Assembly (NCBI GenBank): GCA_963849305.1
Contig: CAWKGV010000002.1
Location: 485,452-549,451 of the forward strand
Direction of reading: 5' to 3'
From: CAWKGV01 sp963849305
GTDB taxonomy: Bacteria > Pseudomonadota > Alphaproteobacteria > Acetobacterales > Acetobacteraceae
DNA: 64,000 bases
Positions within the stretch are counted from its first letter, which is position 1; the number at the start of each line of letters is the position of its first letter. The notes below the pieces were generated by a model that saw nothing but the letters and a program-made list of their open reading frames with translations, was not told the DNA's origin and made no database searches. Below are positions 8,406 to 16,967 of the stretch, in pieces. The translations under genes were made by a program, and so were the position numbers.

Positions 8406-10283
8406 ATGAGCGGGACGAACAAAGACAACACACGGGCCGAGGAGTTCAAGCGAGCGACCGCCGGCGTGCTGCGCGCGATCGCGGAGGTGCCCGACGTGCA
8501 GGTGAATTTCCAGCCCGGCCCCTCCGGCTTGGCCGGCAAGCGCGCGCGTCTGCCGCTGCCCACGCGCGCCCTGCCGCCCCCGGAAATGGCCAAGCTTCGC
8601 GGGGCGTCCGACGCGATCGCACTGCGCCTGCGCCACCACGACGACGCGCTGCACAACGCCCGTATGCCCTCCCGCCGCGAGGCGCGCGACGTGTATGACG
8701 CGCTGGAACAGGCCCGCGTGGAGGCAGTGGGCTCGCGTCATATGTCCGGGGTTGCGGCCAATCTCCGCGCTAAGCTGGTCGAGGAATGCGAGTCCGAGGG
8801 CTACGATCGGATGACGCGCAAGGATCAACTCCCGATCGCCGCGGCGCTCTCTCTGCTGGCGCGCGAGCAAATGTCCGGACAGCCGGCGCCAGAGCCGGCG
8901 CGCCGGGTGCTCGACCTCTGGCGCGACACGCTGGGCGAGCGGGCCGATGATGCACTCGCCGAGCTAGGTCGCACACAGCACAACCAGCGGGCATTCACGC
9001 GCGCGGCGCGCAAGCTGCTCGCGGCCCTCGATCTCGCCGAGGCGGAAGCTGACGCCGAACCCGAGGACCAGAGCGAAGAAGACGAGGAAGGCGGCGAGCA
9101 GTCCGGCCAGCAGGACAACTCCCAGGAAGGCGAGGGACAGTCGCAATCCGACTCGGAGAGTATGCTCGGCTCCCAACCCGAGGAGATGGAGGGCGAGGCC
9201 GCCGACGACGACGGCACGGATTCGGAGGACGAGGCGGCGGTCGCCGAGGGCGACGATCGCCCCGGCGGACCGCAGCCGCGTCGCGAGCGCCCCAACCCCG
9301 ATCACGATGCCATCTATCGCGCCTACACAAGGCTGTATGACGAGGAGGTGAACGCCGAGGATTTGTGCGACCCGGACGAGCTGACCCGGTTGCGTCAACA
9401 GCTCGACCAGCAGCTACAGCATCTGCAAGGCGTGATCTCCAAGCTCGCCAATCGCCTGCAACGCCGCCTGCTGGCCCAGCAGACGCGCGCCTGGGAATTC
9501 GATCTCGACGAGGGTTTGCTCGATGCCGGGCGCCTGTCCCGGGTCGTGGTCAATCCTGTGCAGGCGCTGTCGTACAAGCGCGAGCTGGAGATGGAGTTCC
9601 GCGATACCACGGTGACGCTGCTGATCGACAACTCGGGTTCGATGCGCGGGCGGCCGATCACCGTGGCTGCGATGTGCGGCGACATTCTGGCCCGCACGCT
9701 CGAGCGTTGCGCGGTGAAGGTGGAGGTTGTGGGTTTCACGACCCGCGCCTGGAAGGGCGGCCAGAGCCGAGAGAAGTGGGTGCAGGACGGCAAGCCGCGC
9801 AATCCCGGTCGGCTCAACGACCTACGGCACATCATCTACAAGGCCGCCGACGCACCTTGGCGGCGCGCGCGCAAGAATCTCGGCCTGATGCTGCGCGAGG
9901 GCTTACTGAAGGAGAACATCGACGGCGAGGCACTGCTCTGGGCCTATCGGCGGTTGGTGGTCCGCCCCGAGCATCGGCGGATCTTGATGGTGATCAGCGA
10001 CGGCGCGCCGGTAGACGATTCAACGCTGTCGGTGAACCCGGGCAACTACCTGGAAAAGCACTTGCGCGAAGTGATCCGCGAGATCGAGGGCCGCGAGCAG
10101 GTGGAGCTAATCGCCATCGGCATTGGCCACGATGTGACGCGTTATTATCGGCGCGCTGTGACGATCGTGGATGCGGAAGAGCTGGGCGGGACGATGATGA
10201 AGAAGTTGACCGAGCTATTCCAGGAAGACGCCGACGTGGCCTGGGCGCGGGCGGCCTCTGAGCGCGCGCCCTTGGTCGCATAG
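8406..10283 (+). CDS. cobT: Aerobic cobaltochelatase subunit CobT
   Basis: 625 aa, the expected size for CobT. With CobN and CobS it inserts Co2+ into hydrogenobyrinic acid a,c-diamide during aerobic cobalamin synthesis. The order of parts matches the family: an N-terminal helical domain, a long acidic linker (about 215-300, rich in E, D, Q and S), and a C-terminal von Willebrand A domain with the MIDAS motif DNSGSM and a downstream SDGAP. The AAA partner CobS is not in the window; in many alphaproteobacteria it lies just upstream, but here an SDR gene does. A metal-ion-binding VWA role is established for the family. Confidence 0.93.
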   Translation: MSGTNKDNTRAEEFKRATAGVLRAIAEVPDVQVNFQPGPSGLAGKRARLPLPTRALPPPEMAKLRGASDAIALRLRHHDDALHNARMPSRREARDVYDALEQARVEAVGSRHMSGVAANLRAKLVEECESEGYDRMTRKDQLPIAAALSLLAREQMSGQPAPEPARRVLDLWRDTLGERADDALAELGRTQHNQRAFTRAARKLLAALDLAEAEADAEPEDQSEEDEEGGEQSGQQDNSQEGEGQSQSDSESMLGSQPEEMEGEAADDDGTDSEDEAAVAEGDDRPGGPQPRRERPNPDHDAIYRAYTRLYDEEVNAEDLCDPDELTRLRQQLDQQLQHLQGVISKLANRLQRRLLAQQTRAWEFDLDEGLLDAGRLSRVVVNPVQALSYKRELEMEFRDTTVTLLIDNSGSMRGRPITVAAMCGDILARTLERCAVKVEVVGFTTRAWKGGQSREKWVQDGKPRNPGRLNDLRHIIYKAADAPWRRARKNLGLMLREGLLKENIDGEALLWAYRRLVVRPEHRRILMVISDGAPVDDSTLSVNPGNYLEKHLREVIREIEGREQVELIAIGIGHDVTRYYRRAVTIVDAEELGGTMMKKLTELFQEDADVAWARAASERAPLVA

Positions 10284-10322
10284 TTCCTATAGAGCAACGC
10301 GCGCCCAATGGGCGGCAGCATC

Positions 10323-10718
10323 CTAGTCCGTCGGCTCGCCAGGCGCAGGCGCGTTGAGGAATTGATAAGGGTTGGCGGTGTTTCCGGCGGGTCGCGGCGG
10401 CGGCGACTGCACACACACGCCGCCTTCATGCGCTGCTTCTCTGGCGCAACTCGCCGGGTTGTCATATTCGCACGATGTCGCCATGCCTGACGTCACCAGA
10501 CAAGTCCGGCCGATACCGGGCGCGATGTTGAGCGCCTCCGGGTTCCCAGTGCACCAGCCCTTCATCCGCGCGGCCTGCTTCTGGCAGGAGCCGGCATCGA
10601 AAAAGAGGCATTGCGGCGGGAGGGCTTCGGTTTGCACACAAAACGGGGCGGCGAACGCCGGGGTTGCCGCGATCAAAGTTCCGAGCAGCAGCCCTATGGT
10701 GCTGAGGAAATTGTTCAC
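10323..10718 (-). CDS. Small secreted cysteine-rich protein (DUF3551-like)
   Basis: About 131 aa. The start is GTG 10718, chosen because AGGAGG lies just upstream and because it puts a clean signal peptide (LLLGTLIAATPAFA) at the N-terminus. The mature part has two similar Cys segments, CLFFDAGSCQKQAARMKGWC and CEYDNPASCAREAAHEGGVC. This resembles the small exported DUF3551-type proteins common in alphaproteobacteria, whose function is unknown. Paired cysteines suggest disulfides in the periplasm. The C-terminus is Pro-rich. The gene is convergent with cobT. Confidence 0.65.
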   Translation of the reverse strand: MNNFLSTIGLLLGTLIAATPAFAAPFCVQTEALPPQCLFFDAGSCQKQAARMKGWCTGNPEALNIAPGIGRTCLVTSGMATSCEYDNPASCAREAAHEGGVCVQSPPPRPAGNTANPYQFLNAPAPGEPTD

Positions 10719-10884
10719 GCGCGCCTCCTGGATGCCAACGGCTCGACCTTTGCTGATCCTACCGCTGCCGCTCAGCGAGCGCAACGACCGAGCTGAGGCT
10801 CGCATCGCTCGCAGGATCACGGGCAGTTGACTCCTGCGCCGGTAAACTGCAATTTAAGGATACAAAGACGCTTTCCGGGCCCGC

Positions 10885-11181
10885 ATGGCTCGGAACGTCA
10901 AGGCTATGAGGAGAAAGCTGGTGTCGCGCACGGCCGATGACACCCCTGTCTCAGTTGAGATCGAGCGCCTGCGGCATGATGTCGCCAAGGTGCTTAGCGA
11001 AACTGGCCCAACGGAGACGCTGGAACCAGGCAGATGGACCGGTTCCGACGAGCGGGAACGTTATGAAGCCATGCTCGACCGGCGCGCGCGCTGGCAAGCC
11101 CTGGTTCTATTAGGGGCTTCCGCTCTGATTAGCCTCGTTTTCCTATATGCGCTTTGGATCGGACTGCAGGCGCTGCTGTGA
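10885..11181 (+). CDS. Hypothetical protein with one C-terminal membrane helix
   Basis: 98 aa. A charged N-terminal half (residues 1-70) is followed by one hydrophobic helix ALVLLGASALISLVFLYALW near the C-terminus, so it may be a tail-anchored inner-membrane protein. ATG 10885 is used; ATG 10906 is possible. galE follows 42 bp downstream on the same strand. No known family is recognised. Confidence 0.5.
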   Translation: MARNVKAMRRKLVSRTADDTPVSVEIERLRHDVAKVLSETGPTETLEPGRWTGSDERERYEAMLDRRARWQALVLLGASALISLVFLYALWIGLQALL

Positions 11182-11223
11182 TTCGTCCCGGCCGGCGCGT
11201 TCTCATCTGAAGGCAGACCCGTT

Positions 11224-12213
11224 TTGAAGCGGCGTTTCCTGCTAACCGGCGGTGCCGGTTTCGTTGGTTCCCATGTTGTCTTCGCGCTCGCGGAACGTAA
11301 CGACGAAGTTGTCGTCATCGACAATCTGAGCCAGGGCCATCGCGCCGCGCTCCCTGCTGATGTGCGGCTCATCGAAATGGACATCGCGGATGCCGGCATG
11401 CTGAACGAAGTGCTGGCAAACGGGCCGTGGGACGCTGTGCTGCATTTCGCGGCACTCTCGCTCGTCGGCGAGAGTATGCGCCACCCGTTCCGATACCTGC
11501 AGGAAAACGGCGGCAATGGCATCCGTCTGCTGGATGCCTGCGTACGCCACAAGGTCCCGCGCTTCGTGCTGTCTTCGACGGCGAACCTGTTCGGCACCCC
11601 GGATACGCTGCCGATCGCCGAAGACGCTCCGCTCGACCCTGGCTCGCCTTATGGCGAGAGCAAGTGGATGATCGAGCGCGCGCTGGTCTGGGCCGAGCGC
11701 GTCCACGGCCTGCGGAGTGCTTGCCTGCGCTATTTCAATGCGGCCGGTGCTGATCCTCAAGGCCGGATCGGGGAGGACCACCGGCCGGAGACCCACCTTG
11801 TCCCGCTCGCGATTGATGCAGCACTCGGGCTGCGCCCGGAATTGACGGTGTTCGGCGCCGACTACCCGACACCGGACGGTACCTGCGTCCGCGACTACGT
11901 TCATGTGTCCGATCTCGCGGAGGCACACCTGCTCGCGTTGGACGGGCTAGAGGCGCGGAGCGTCACCTACAATCTTGGCAACGGCCAGGGCTTTTCGGTG
12001 AGGGAGGTGATCGAAGCGGTGGCGCGCGTCGCTGGGCGCGCGGTGCCGCATGTCTTCGGGCCGCGTCGGCCCGGCGACCCGGCGGCGCTGGTCGCATCGG
12101 CGAAGCGGATGCGCCATGAGACTGGATGGACACCGCGATTTTCGGCGCTGGAGGCGATCGTGCGGACTGCTTACGCCTGGCGGGAGGCGCATCCACACGG
12201 CTATCCGGACTAG
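11224..12213 (+). CDS. galE: UDP-glucose 4-epimerase
   Basis: 329 aa extended SDR. It interconverts UDP-glucose and UDP-galactose for glycan synthesis. The NAD-binding motif TGGAGFVGSH is at residues 8-17, then the HFAALSLVGES segment, the catalytic SSTANLFG serine region and SPYGESK with the Tyr-x3-Lys pair. YFNAAGADP and GTCVRDYVHVSDLA are characteristic GalE blocks. The start is TTG 11224; no ATG precedes the nucleotide-binding motif. GalE fits with the glycosyltransferases at 0.5-2.8 kb as a supplier of UDP-sugars. Confidence 0.92.
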   Translation: MKRRFLLTGGAGFVGSHVVFALAERNDEVVVIDNLSQGHRAALPADVRLIEMDIADAGMLNEVLANGPWDAVLHFAALSLVGESMRHPFRYLQENGGNGIRLLDACVRHKVPRFVLSSTANLFGTPDTLPIAEDAPLDPGSPYGESKWMIERALVWAERVHGLRSACLRYFNAAGADPQGRIGEDHRPETHLVPLAIDAALGLRPELTVFGADYPTPDGTCVRDYVHVSDLAEAHLLALDGLEARSVTYNLGNGQGFSVREVIEAVARVAGRAVPHVFGPRRPGDPAALVASAKRMRHETGWTPRFSALEAIVRTAYAWREAHPHGYPD

Positions 12214-12288
12214 TCGCGCGTCCCGCATTTGCGTCCGTCGGCGGCGAGCAGCATTTTACCACCCAGGACCGCTCACGGGGGACATGCG

Positions 12289-12822
12289 ATGGCGGAGTTC
12301 GACGTCGGCACTGGCGGGGCGAAGTGGCCGAATGAGGTTTACGACCTCTTGCGCGCCAACGGCATCACCCAATTCGCTTACGTACCGGATGCCGGGCACC
12401 GCGTCCTGATCGACCGCTCGCTCGCCGATCCCGAAGCGCAGGCGGTACCACTGACCACCGAGGAGGAAGGGGTCGCCATGCTGGCCGGCGCCGACCTGGG
12501 CGGGGAGCGGGGCGTCCTGCTGATGCAGTCCTCCGGCGTCGGCAACTGCGTCAACATGCTCTCGCTGATCGCCGGCTCACGCTTCCCGTTCCTTACGCTG
12601 GTCAGTATGCGCGGGGAGTTCGGTGAGGGAAACCCGTGGCAGTTCGCCATGGGTCAGGCGGTCGAGCCGGTGCTGCGGGCGATGGGCGTCATCTGTCTGC
12701 GCGCCGAACGCCCCGAGGAGGTGGTCCCCACGGTCGCCGCGGCCGTGACGATGGTGTTCCAGTCGGGCTTCGCGGTCGCCGTCCTGCTGACACAAAAGCT
12801 TATCGGGGCGAAGAGGTTCTAA
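12289..12822 (+). CDS. ThDP-dependent decarboxylase, alpha (pyrimidine-binding) subunit
   Basis: 177 aa from ATG 12289. It corresponds to the N-terminal Pyr domain of ThDP enzymes: the glutamate that activates the cofactor lies in TTEEEGVAMLAGADLGGERG, followed by LMQSSGVGNCVNML. The partner domain is encoded by the next gene, 11 bp downstream. A split alpha/beta arrangement of this size is known for sulfopyruvate decarboxylase (ComD/ComE), and phosphonopyruvate decarboxylases are close relatives. The substrate cannot be decided from the sequence. No comA, comB, comC or phosphonate mutase gene is nearby, apart from the phnM fragment at 0-0.4 kb. Confidence 0.75.
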   Translation: MAEFDVGTGGAKWPNEVYDLLRANGITQFAYVPDAGHRVLIDRSLADPEAQAVPLTTEEEGVAMLAGADLGGERGVLLMQSSGVGNCVNMLSLIAGSRFPFLTLVSMRGEFGEGNPWQFAMGQAVEPVLRAMGVICLRAERPEEVVPTVAAAVTMVFQSGFAVAVLLTQKLIGAKRF

Positions 12823-12833
12823 GGAGCCGCACG

Positions 12834-13448
12834 ATGGCGAAGCTGAACCGCATCCAAATGTCGGCCCTGCCCGCGCCGGTGCTTGACCGGCGGCAGGCGG
12901 TGCCGGCGCTGATCGAGCGCCCGCAGGATTTCCTGATCGTGACCGGACTGGCGGGCGCGGCCCAAGAGCTTACCGCCATCACCGAGGACGCCCCGAACGT
13001 GTTCGCCCTCGCCGGTGCGATGGGCGCGGCGCCAATGATCGGCCTCGGGCTTGCGCTGGCCCAGCCGCGTCGGCGGGTGTTGGTGGTGACCGGCGACGGC
13101 GAACTGCTGATGAATCTGGGAGCGCTCGCGACGATCGCGCTCAAATGTCCGCCGAACCTCGCCCTGATCTGCGTGGACAATGGCCATTACGGCGAGACCG
13201 GGAACCAAGAGAGCCATACCGGCCTGGGCGTGCAGCTCGACCGGATCGCCGCCGGCGCGGGCATCCCGGTGGTGCACACCATCAACGCCGAAGCCGACAT
13301 GAGCGAAGGCCGGCGACTGTTACATGAGGGCGGGGCGCTCGTCTTCATCCTGCTGCGGGTGAAAGAAGGCCCGGCGCTGAAGCTGAAGCGCAACCTGCAC
13401 CCACATGTTGGGCGCGATCGATTTCGCCAGGCGCTGCTCGGGAAATGA
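12834..13448 (+). CDS. ThDP-dependent decarboxylase, beta (diphosphate-binding) subunit
   Basis: 204 aa from ATG 12834, chosen because AAGGAG lies just upstream. It carries the ThDP/Mg2+-binding motif: GDGELLMNLGALATIA, then VDNGHYGETGNQ about 25 residues on (the GDG-x-N pattern). It should form a heteromer with the preceding Pyr-domain subunit. NGHYGETGNQESHT matches sulfopyruvate/phosphonopyruvate decarboxylase-type enzymes more than acetolactate synthase. The 11-bp spacing supports translational coupling. Confidence 0.75.
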   Translation: MAKLNRIQMSALPAPVLDRRQAVPALIERPQDFLIVTGLAGAAQELTAITEDAPNVFALAGAMGAAPMIGLGLALAQPRRRVLVVTGDGELLMNLGALATIALKCPPNLALICVDNGHYGETGNQESHTGLGVQLDRIAAGAGIPVVHTINAEADMSEGRRLLHEGGALVFILLRVKEGPALKLKRNLHPHVGRDRFRQALLGK

Positions 13449-13455
13449 GACCGCG

Positions 13456-13475
13456 CCTCCCTCCCGCGAGGGAGG
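13456..13475 (+). terminator. Hairpin after the ThDP decarboxylase operon
   Basis: A perfect 8-bp stem CCTCCCTC/GAGGGAGG with a 4-nt loop begins 8 bp after the stop codon. A G-rich rather than T-rich tail follows, so termination is likely but unproven. Confidence 0.45.
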
Positions 13476-13532
13476 GGGCGTTGCTCGCATTCCAATTGGG
13501 TCGGGAATCCCGTCTCTTGCTAAAGGGTCAAT

Positions 13533-13736
13533 TCAGGACACCCGCAGATTGGTCGCGGCGGCCTTACCGCGCTCCATGACAACCTCGTACCAGACCGTCT
13601 GGCCGTCGTTCAGCCCCTTGAGGCCCGCAGCCTGCACTGCGGTGATATGAACGAATACGTCCTTACCGCCGTCCTGCGGCACGATGAAGCCATAACCTTT
13701 CGTGGCGTTGAACCATTTCACGGTTCCAGTAGCCAT
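13533..13736 (-). CDS. Cold-shock protein (CspA family)
   Basis: A 67-aa single-stranded nucleic-acid-binding OB fold that acts as an RNA chaperone. RNP1 is KGYGFIVP and RNP2 is DVFVHITAV. It starts MATGTVKWFNATKG, the standard CspA N-terminus. It is the second of two tandem csp genes on this strand, about 88% identical to the one at 13815-14018, consistent with a local duplication. AGGAGC lies just upstream of the ATG. Confidence 0.95.
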   Translation of the reverse strand: MATGTVKWFNATKGYGFIVPQDGGKDVFVHITAVQAAGLKGLNDGQTVWYEVVMERGKAAATNLRVS

Positions 13737-13814
13737 GCGTAGCAGCTCCTTGATTGCGCCATCCAGGGGCGCGCTTTCCGGAATTGATGAGGGTTGTGCC
13801 GCTTTGGCGCCGGG

Positions 13815-14018
13815 TCAGGCCAGCCGCAGATTGGTCGCGGCCTGCTTGCCGCGCTCCATGACCACTTCGTAGCTGACCCGCTGGCCTTCGTTTAGGCCGC
13901 GCAGCCCGGCGGATTGGACCGCCGTGATGTGAACGAACACGTCCTTGCCGCCATCCTGAGGCACTATGAAACCGAAGCCCTTCGTGGCGTTAAACCACTT
14001 AACCGTACCAACAGCCAT
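13815..14018 (-). CDS. Cold-shock protein (CspA family), tandem copy
   Basis: 67 aa with RNP1 KGFGFIVP and RNP2 DVFVHITAV. It differs from its neighbour mainly at residues around 36-48 and at the C-terminus (TNLRLA). The 78-bp gap to the downstream csp gene could allow co-transcription. The 5' UTR side (14019-14100) is moderately AT-rich, as expected for a csp leader. Confidence 0.95.
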   Translation of the reverse strand: MAVGTVKWFNATKGFGFIVPQDGGKDVFVHITAVQSAGLRGLNEGQRVSYEVVMERGKQAATNLRLA

Positions 14019-14329
14019 ATCTCAGTCACTCTCTCCTTGGGTGCCGCGCGGGATCGCGCGACGACGACAACCGGGCCTTTGGACGTCTTGAGAGCACCCG
14101 AGCAGGCGGGAGGCACAGCAAGCCAAGCCAAATGCGATTGCGTTGCCAGTTGGCACAGAACCCCCCCCTGCTGTCAATGCGATGCGGCGCCGGTGCAGCG
14201 GCGGCATCACGCGTTCATGTGCGTTCCTCGCTGCCCGTCGGACGACGAGCGGGCGGGTCGCCAGACCCGCCCGCTGCCGACAGTCTACTTTCGCGCGGAG
14301 GACGGGCCGTCGTCGCCCGTCGCTCGCGA
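14019..14329. other. Intergenic region between csp and groEL
   Basis: 311 bp with no coding sequence. It holds the upstream region of the tandem csp genes and, nearer groEL, a strong hairpin listed separately. Confidence 0.5.
14248..14275 (-). terminator. Hairpin downstream of groEL
   Basis: A perfect 12-bp inverted repeat, AGCGGGCGGGTC/GACCCGCCCGCT with a 4-nt loop, lies 54 bp past the groEL stop codon. The very stable stem suggests a terminator for groES-groEL, although no clear T-run follows. Confidence 0.6.
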
Positions 14330-15970
14330 TCAGAAGTCCATGTCGCCCATGCCGCCGCCGCCGCCCGGGGGCATCGCCGGGGCCTTCTTCTCCGGGCGCT
14401 CCGCCACCATCGCCTCGGTGGTGACAAGCAGGCCCGCCACCGAAGCCGCGTCCTGCAACGCCGTGCGCACGACCTTGGTCGGGTCGATGATGCCGGCCTT
14501 CACCAAGTCCTTGAACTCGCCGTTCTGTGCGTCGAAGCCCCAGTTGTAGTCCTGGTTCTCGAGCACCTTGCCGGAGATCACCGCACCGTCCTCCCCGGCG
14601 TTCTCGGCGATCTGGCGCATCGGCGTCTGGATGGCTTTGCGCACTATCTCGATTCCGAAACGCTGGTCGTCGTTGGAAGCCGTGAGCTTTTGCAGGATCG
14701 TCGTTGCGCGGGCCAAGGCGACGCCGCCGCCCGGCACGATGCCCTCCTCGACCGCAGCGCGGGTGGCGTGCAGCGCATCGTCCACGCGATCCTTACGCTC
14801 CTTCACCTCGACCTCGCTGCCGCCGCCGACGCGGATCACCGCGACGCCGCCGGCGAGCTTGGCCAGCCGCTCCTGCAACTTCTCCCGGTCGTAGTCCGAG
14901 GTCGTTTCCTCGATCTGCGCCCGGATCTGGTTGCAGCGCCCCTTGATGTCGTCAGACTTGCCTGCGCCCTCGACGATCGTGGTGTTCTCTTTCTCGATGA
15001 GCACCTTCTTCGCCTTGCCCAGCATGTTCAGCGTGACGTTCTCGAGCTTGATGCCGAGATCCTCGCTAATCACCTGGCCGCCTGTCAGGATCGCGATATC
15101 CTCCAGCATCGCCTTGCGGCGATCACCGAAGCCGGGCGCCTTTACCGCGGCGACCTTCAGCCCGCCGCGCAGCTTGTTCACTACGAGCGTGGCAAGCGCC
15201 TCGCCCTCCACGTCCTCGGCGACGATCAGCAGCGGGCGGCCCGACTGCACCACGGCTTCGAGCAGCGGCAGCATCGGCTGCAGTCCCGAGAGCTTCTTCT
15301 CGTGGATCAGAACGTACGGCTGATCGAGGTCAGCCACCATCTTCTCCGCGTTGGTGATGAAATAAGGCGAGACATAGCCGCGGTCGAACTGCATCCCCTC
15401 GACCACGTCCAACTCAGTCTCGATGCCCTTCGCCTCCTCGACGGTGATGACCCCCTCGTTGCCCACCTTCTGCATGGCCTCGGAGATCATCTGGCCCACT
15501 TCGATATCGCCGTTGGCCGCGACCGAACCGACCTGCGCCGTCTCGCTCGGTGTGGTGATCTTTCGCGAGTGTTGCTTGATTTCTTCGACCACGGCATTCA
15601 CGGCCTTGTCGATACCGCGCTTTAGGTCCATCGGATTCATACCGGCGGCTACCGCTTTCGCGCCCTCACGCACGATGGCCTGGGCCAGCACGGTGGCCGT
15701 GGTGGTGCCGTCCCCCGCGAGGTCACTGGTCTTGCTGGCGACCTCGCGCACCATTTGCGCGCCCATGTTCTCGAACTTATCGGATAGCTCGATCTCTTTG
15801 GCGACGGTCACGCCGTCCTTGGTGATCCGGGGCGCGCCGAAGCTCTTGTCGAGCACCACGTTGCGCCCCTTTGGGCCCAGCGTGACCTTCACCGCATCGG
15901 CTAGGATATCCACGCCGCGCAACATGCGCTGACGGGCATCACTGCCGAACCTTACGTCCTTTGCAGCCAT
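14330..15970 (-). CDS. groEL: Chaperonin GroEL (60 kDa)
   Basis: 546 aa, full length. It forms the double-ring ATP-dependent folding chamber with GroES in the cytoplasm. It starts MAAKDVRFGSDARQRML. The ATP-binding segment GDGTTTATVLA and the conserved VKVTLGPKGRNVVLDKSFGAP are present, and it ends in the flexible GGGGGMGDMDF tail. groES lies 58 bp upstream. Expression should be controlled by HrcA at the CIRCE element in front of groES. Confidence 0.98.
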   Translation of the reverse strand: MAAKDVRFGSDARQRMLRGVDILADAVKVTLGPKGRNVVLDKSFGAPRITKDGVTVAKEIELSDKFENMGAQMVREVASKTSDLAGDGTTTATVLAQAIVREGAKAVAAGMNPMDLKRGIDKAVNAVVEEIKQHSRKITTPSETAQVGSVAANGDIEVGQMISEAMQKVGNEGVITVEEAKGIETELDVVEGMQFDRGYVSPYFITNAEKMVADLDQPYVLIHEKKLSGLQPMLPLLEAVVQSGRPLLIVAEDVEGEALATLVVNKLRGGLKVAAVKAPGFGDRRKAMLEDIAILTGGQVISEDLGIKLENVTLNMLGKAKKVLIEKENTTIVEGAGKSDDIKGRCNQIRAQIEETTSDYDREKLQERLAKLAGGVAVIRVGGGSEVEVKERKDRVDDALHATRAAVEEGIVPGGGVALARATTILQKLTASNDDQRFGIEIVRKAIQTPMRQIAENAGEDGAVISGKVLENQDYNWGFDAQNGEFKDLVKAGIIDPTKVVRTALQDAASVAGLLVTTEAMVAERPEKKAPAMPPGGGGGMGDMDF

Positions 15971-16028
15971 GTGTGCTTACTTCCTCGTGTCAAATTGATC
16001 GTTCCGGCAAATCTCGGCTCGCCTGTCC

Positions 16029-16343
16029 TCAAGCGGCCTTCTTCTGGGCCACGCCGCCTTCGACGATGCCCATGATGTCGGTTTCCTTCATGATCAGCAG
16101 CTCCTCGCTGTCGATCTTCACCTCGGTTCCCGACCACTTACCAAACAGGATGCGGTCGCCCGCCTTCACGTCGAGCGGCACGATCTGGCCCTGCTCATTG
16201 CGCGCGCCGGGTCCGACCGCGATGACTTCGCCCTCCATAGGCTTTTCTTTGGCGGTGTCGGGGATGATGATGCCGCCCGCGGTCTTTTCCTCGGCATCGA
16301 GCCGCCGGACCACGACCCGGTCATGCAGGGGTCGAAACTTCAT
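16029..16343 (-). CDS. groES: Co-chaperonin GroES (10 kDa)
   Basis: 104 aa heptameric lid of GroEL. It starts MKFRPLHDRVVVRRLDAEEK and carries the mobile loop EEKTAGGIIIPDTAKEKP and the roof segment. It is the first gene of the groESL operon, with a promoter and CIRCE site immediately upstream and GGAGCGATCCCGA before the start. Confidence 0.97.
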   Translation of the reverse strand: MKFRPLHDRVVVRRLDAEEKTAGGIIIPDTAKEKPMEGEVIAVGPGARNEQGQIVPLDVKAGDRILFGKWSGTEVKIDSEELLIMKETDIMGIVEGGVAQKKAA

Positions 16344-16416
16344 TCGGGATCGCTCCTGGGTGCTGTCACTGTGTCGCTACCCGCGCCTCAGCCCCAATGG
16401 GCGCCTTGCCGCGGTG

Positions 16417-16443
16417 TTAGCACTCCCCTCTCGGGAGTGCCAG
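16417..16443 (-). promoter_or_regulatory. CIRCE operator (HrcA binding site) of groESL
   Basis: TTAGCACTC-N9-GAGTGCCAG, against the consensus TTAGCACTC-N9-GAGTGCTAA: one arm is perfect, and the other has two differences. It lies 74 bp upstream of groES and directly downstream of the -10 box listed next, the usual position for HrcA repression of groESL. No hrcA gene is in the window. Confidence 0.9.
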
Positions 16444-16444
16444 C

Positions 16445-16473
16445 CATCTAGGCCCATACTGATCCGGAGTCAA
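16445..16473 (-). promoter_or_regulatory. Sigma70-type promoter of groESL
   Basis: On the minus strand, TTGACT and TAGATG are separated by exactly 17 bp, and the CIRCE element begins right after the -10 box. The arrangement matches housekeeping groESL promoters repressed by HrcA. Confidence 0.7.
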
Positions 16474-16648
16474 GTCGCCGGCAGCCGAGCCCCGGCCTGA
16501 GTGCCAATTGCCTGAAATACAATCATTTTCGCTTGCGGCTTAGACCCCAGACTGTGTCATGCTGTTGCAAGCGCTCACGCGGAAACGCGCCGCCGGGACC
16601 GGCATAGCGGGGTGGGGGTCGAGACGAGCGACGTTGAGAGGTTGTGCC

Positions 16649-16909
16649 ATGAGCTTAGGGTTGCAACTGAAGAATTATCGGCTGACGACGGCCGAGATCC
16701 TTTATCGGCTACCCGACCATCCGGAGTTGTTGCAGACCTTCATTTGGCAGGATCTCGACATAGCTCCGGAGTACCCGGTGCTGCGCAAGTTCCTGGCATT
16801 CTGGCGTCGTGAGCTGGACGGCCCCCTTCATTCCGTGCGCGTCGCCTCCGCGGGGCTGGTAAAACCCGGTACCTTCCGGCACTCCCGCGTGAACCTGCAC
16901 CTGCACTGA
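16649..16909 (+). CDS. Usg family protein
   Basis: 86 aa starting MSLGLQLKNYRLTTAEILYR. It contains DHPELLQTFIWQDLDIAPEYP, FLAFWRRELDGPLHSVRVAS and a basic His-rich end. This is the Usg family, small alphaproteobacterial proteins historically annotated as an accessory of phosphoribosylanthranilate isomerase; the true role is unclear. ATG 16649 is chosen for its GAGAGG ribosome site and the family N-terminus. It is divergent from groES and followed by ctaA 58 bp downstream. Confidence 0.8.
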   Translation: MSLGLQLKNYRLTTAEILYRLPDHPELLQTFIWQDLDIAPEYPVLRKFLAFWRRELDGPLHSVRVASAGLVKPGTFRHSRVNLHLH

Positions 16910-16967
16910 GCAGGGTTCCGACGCGGTAGGGGCTGTTAATCGGCCGCGACCGCGCTACAATCAATTG

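Noticed and set aside
14132..15625. A 497-aa open frame on the plus strand across groEL
   Set aside because: It lies antisense to a complete, textbook GroEL gene, has no family resemblance and comes from the codon bias of the high-GC opposite strand.
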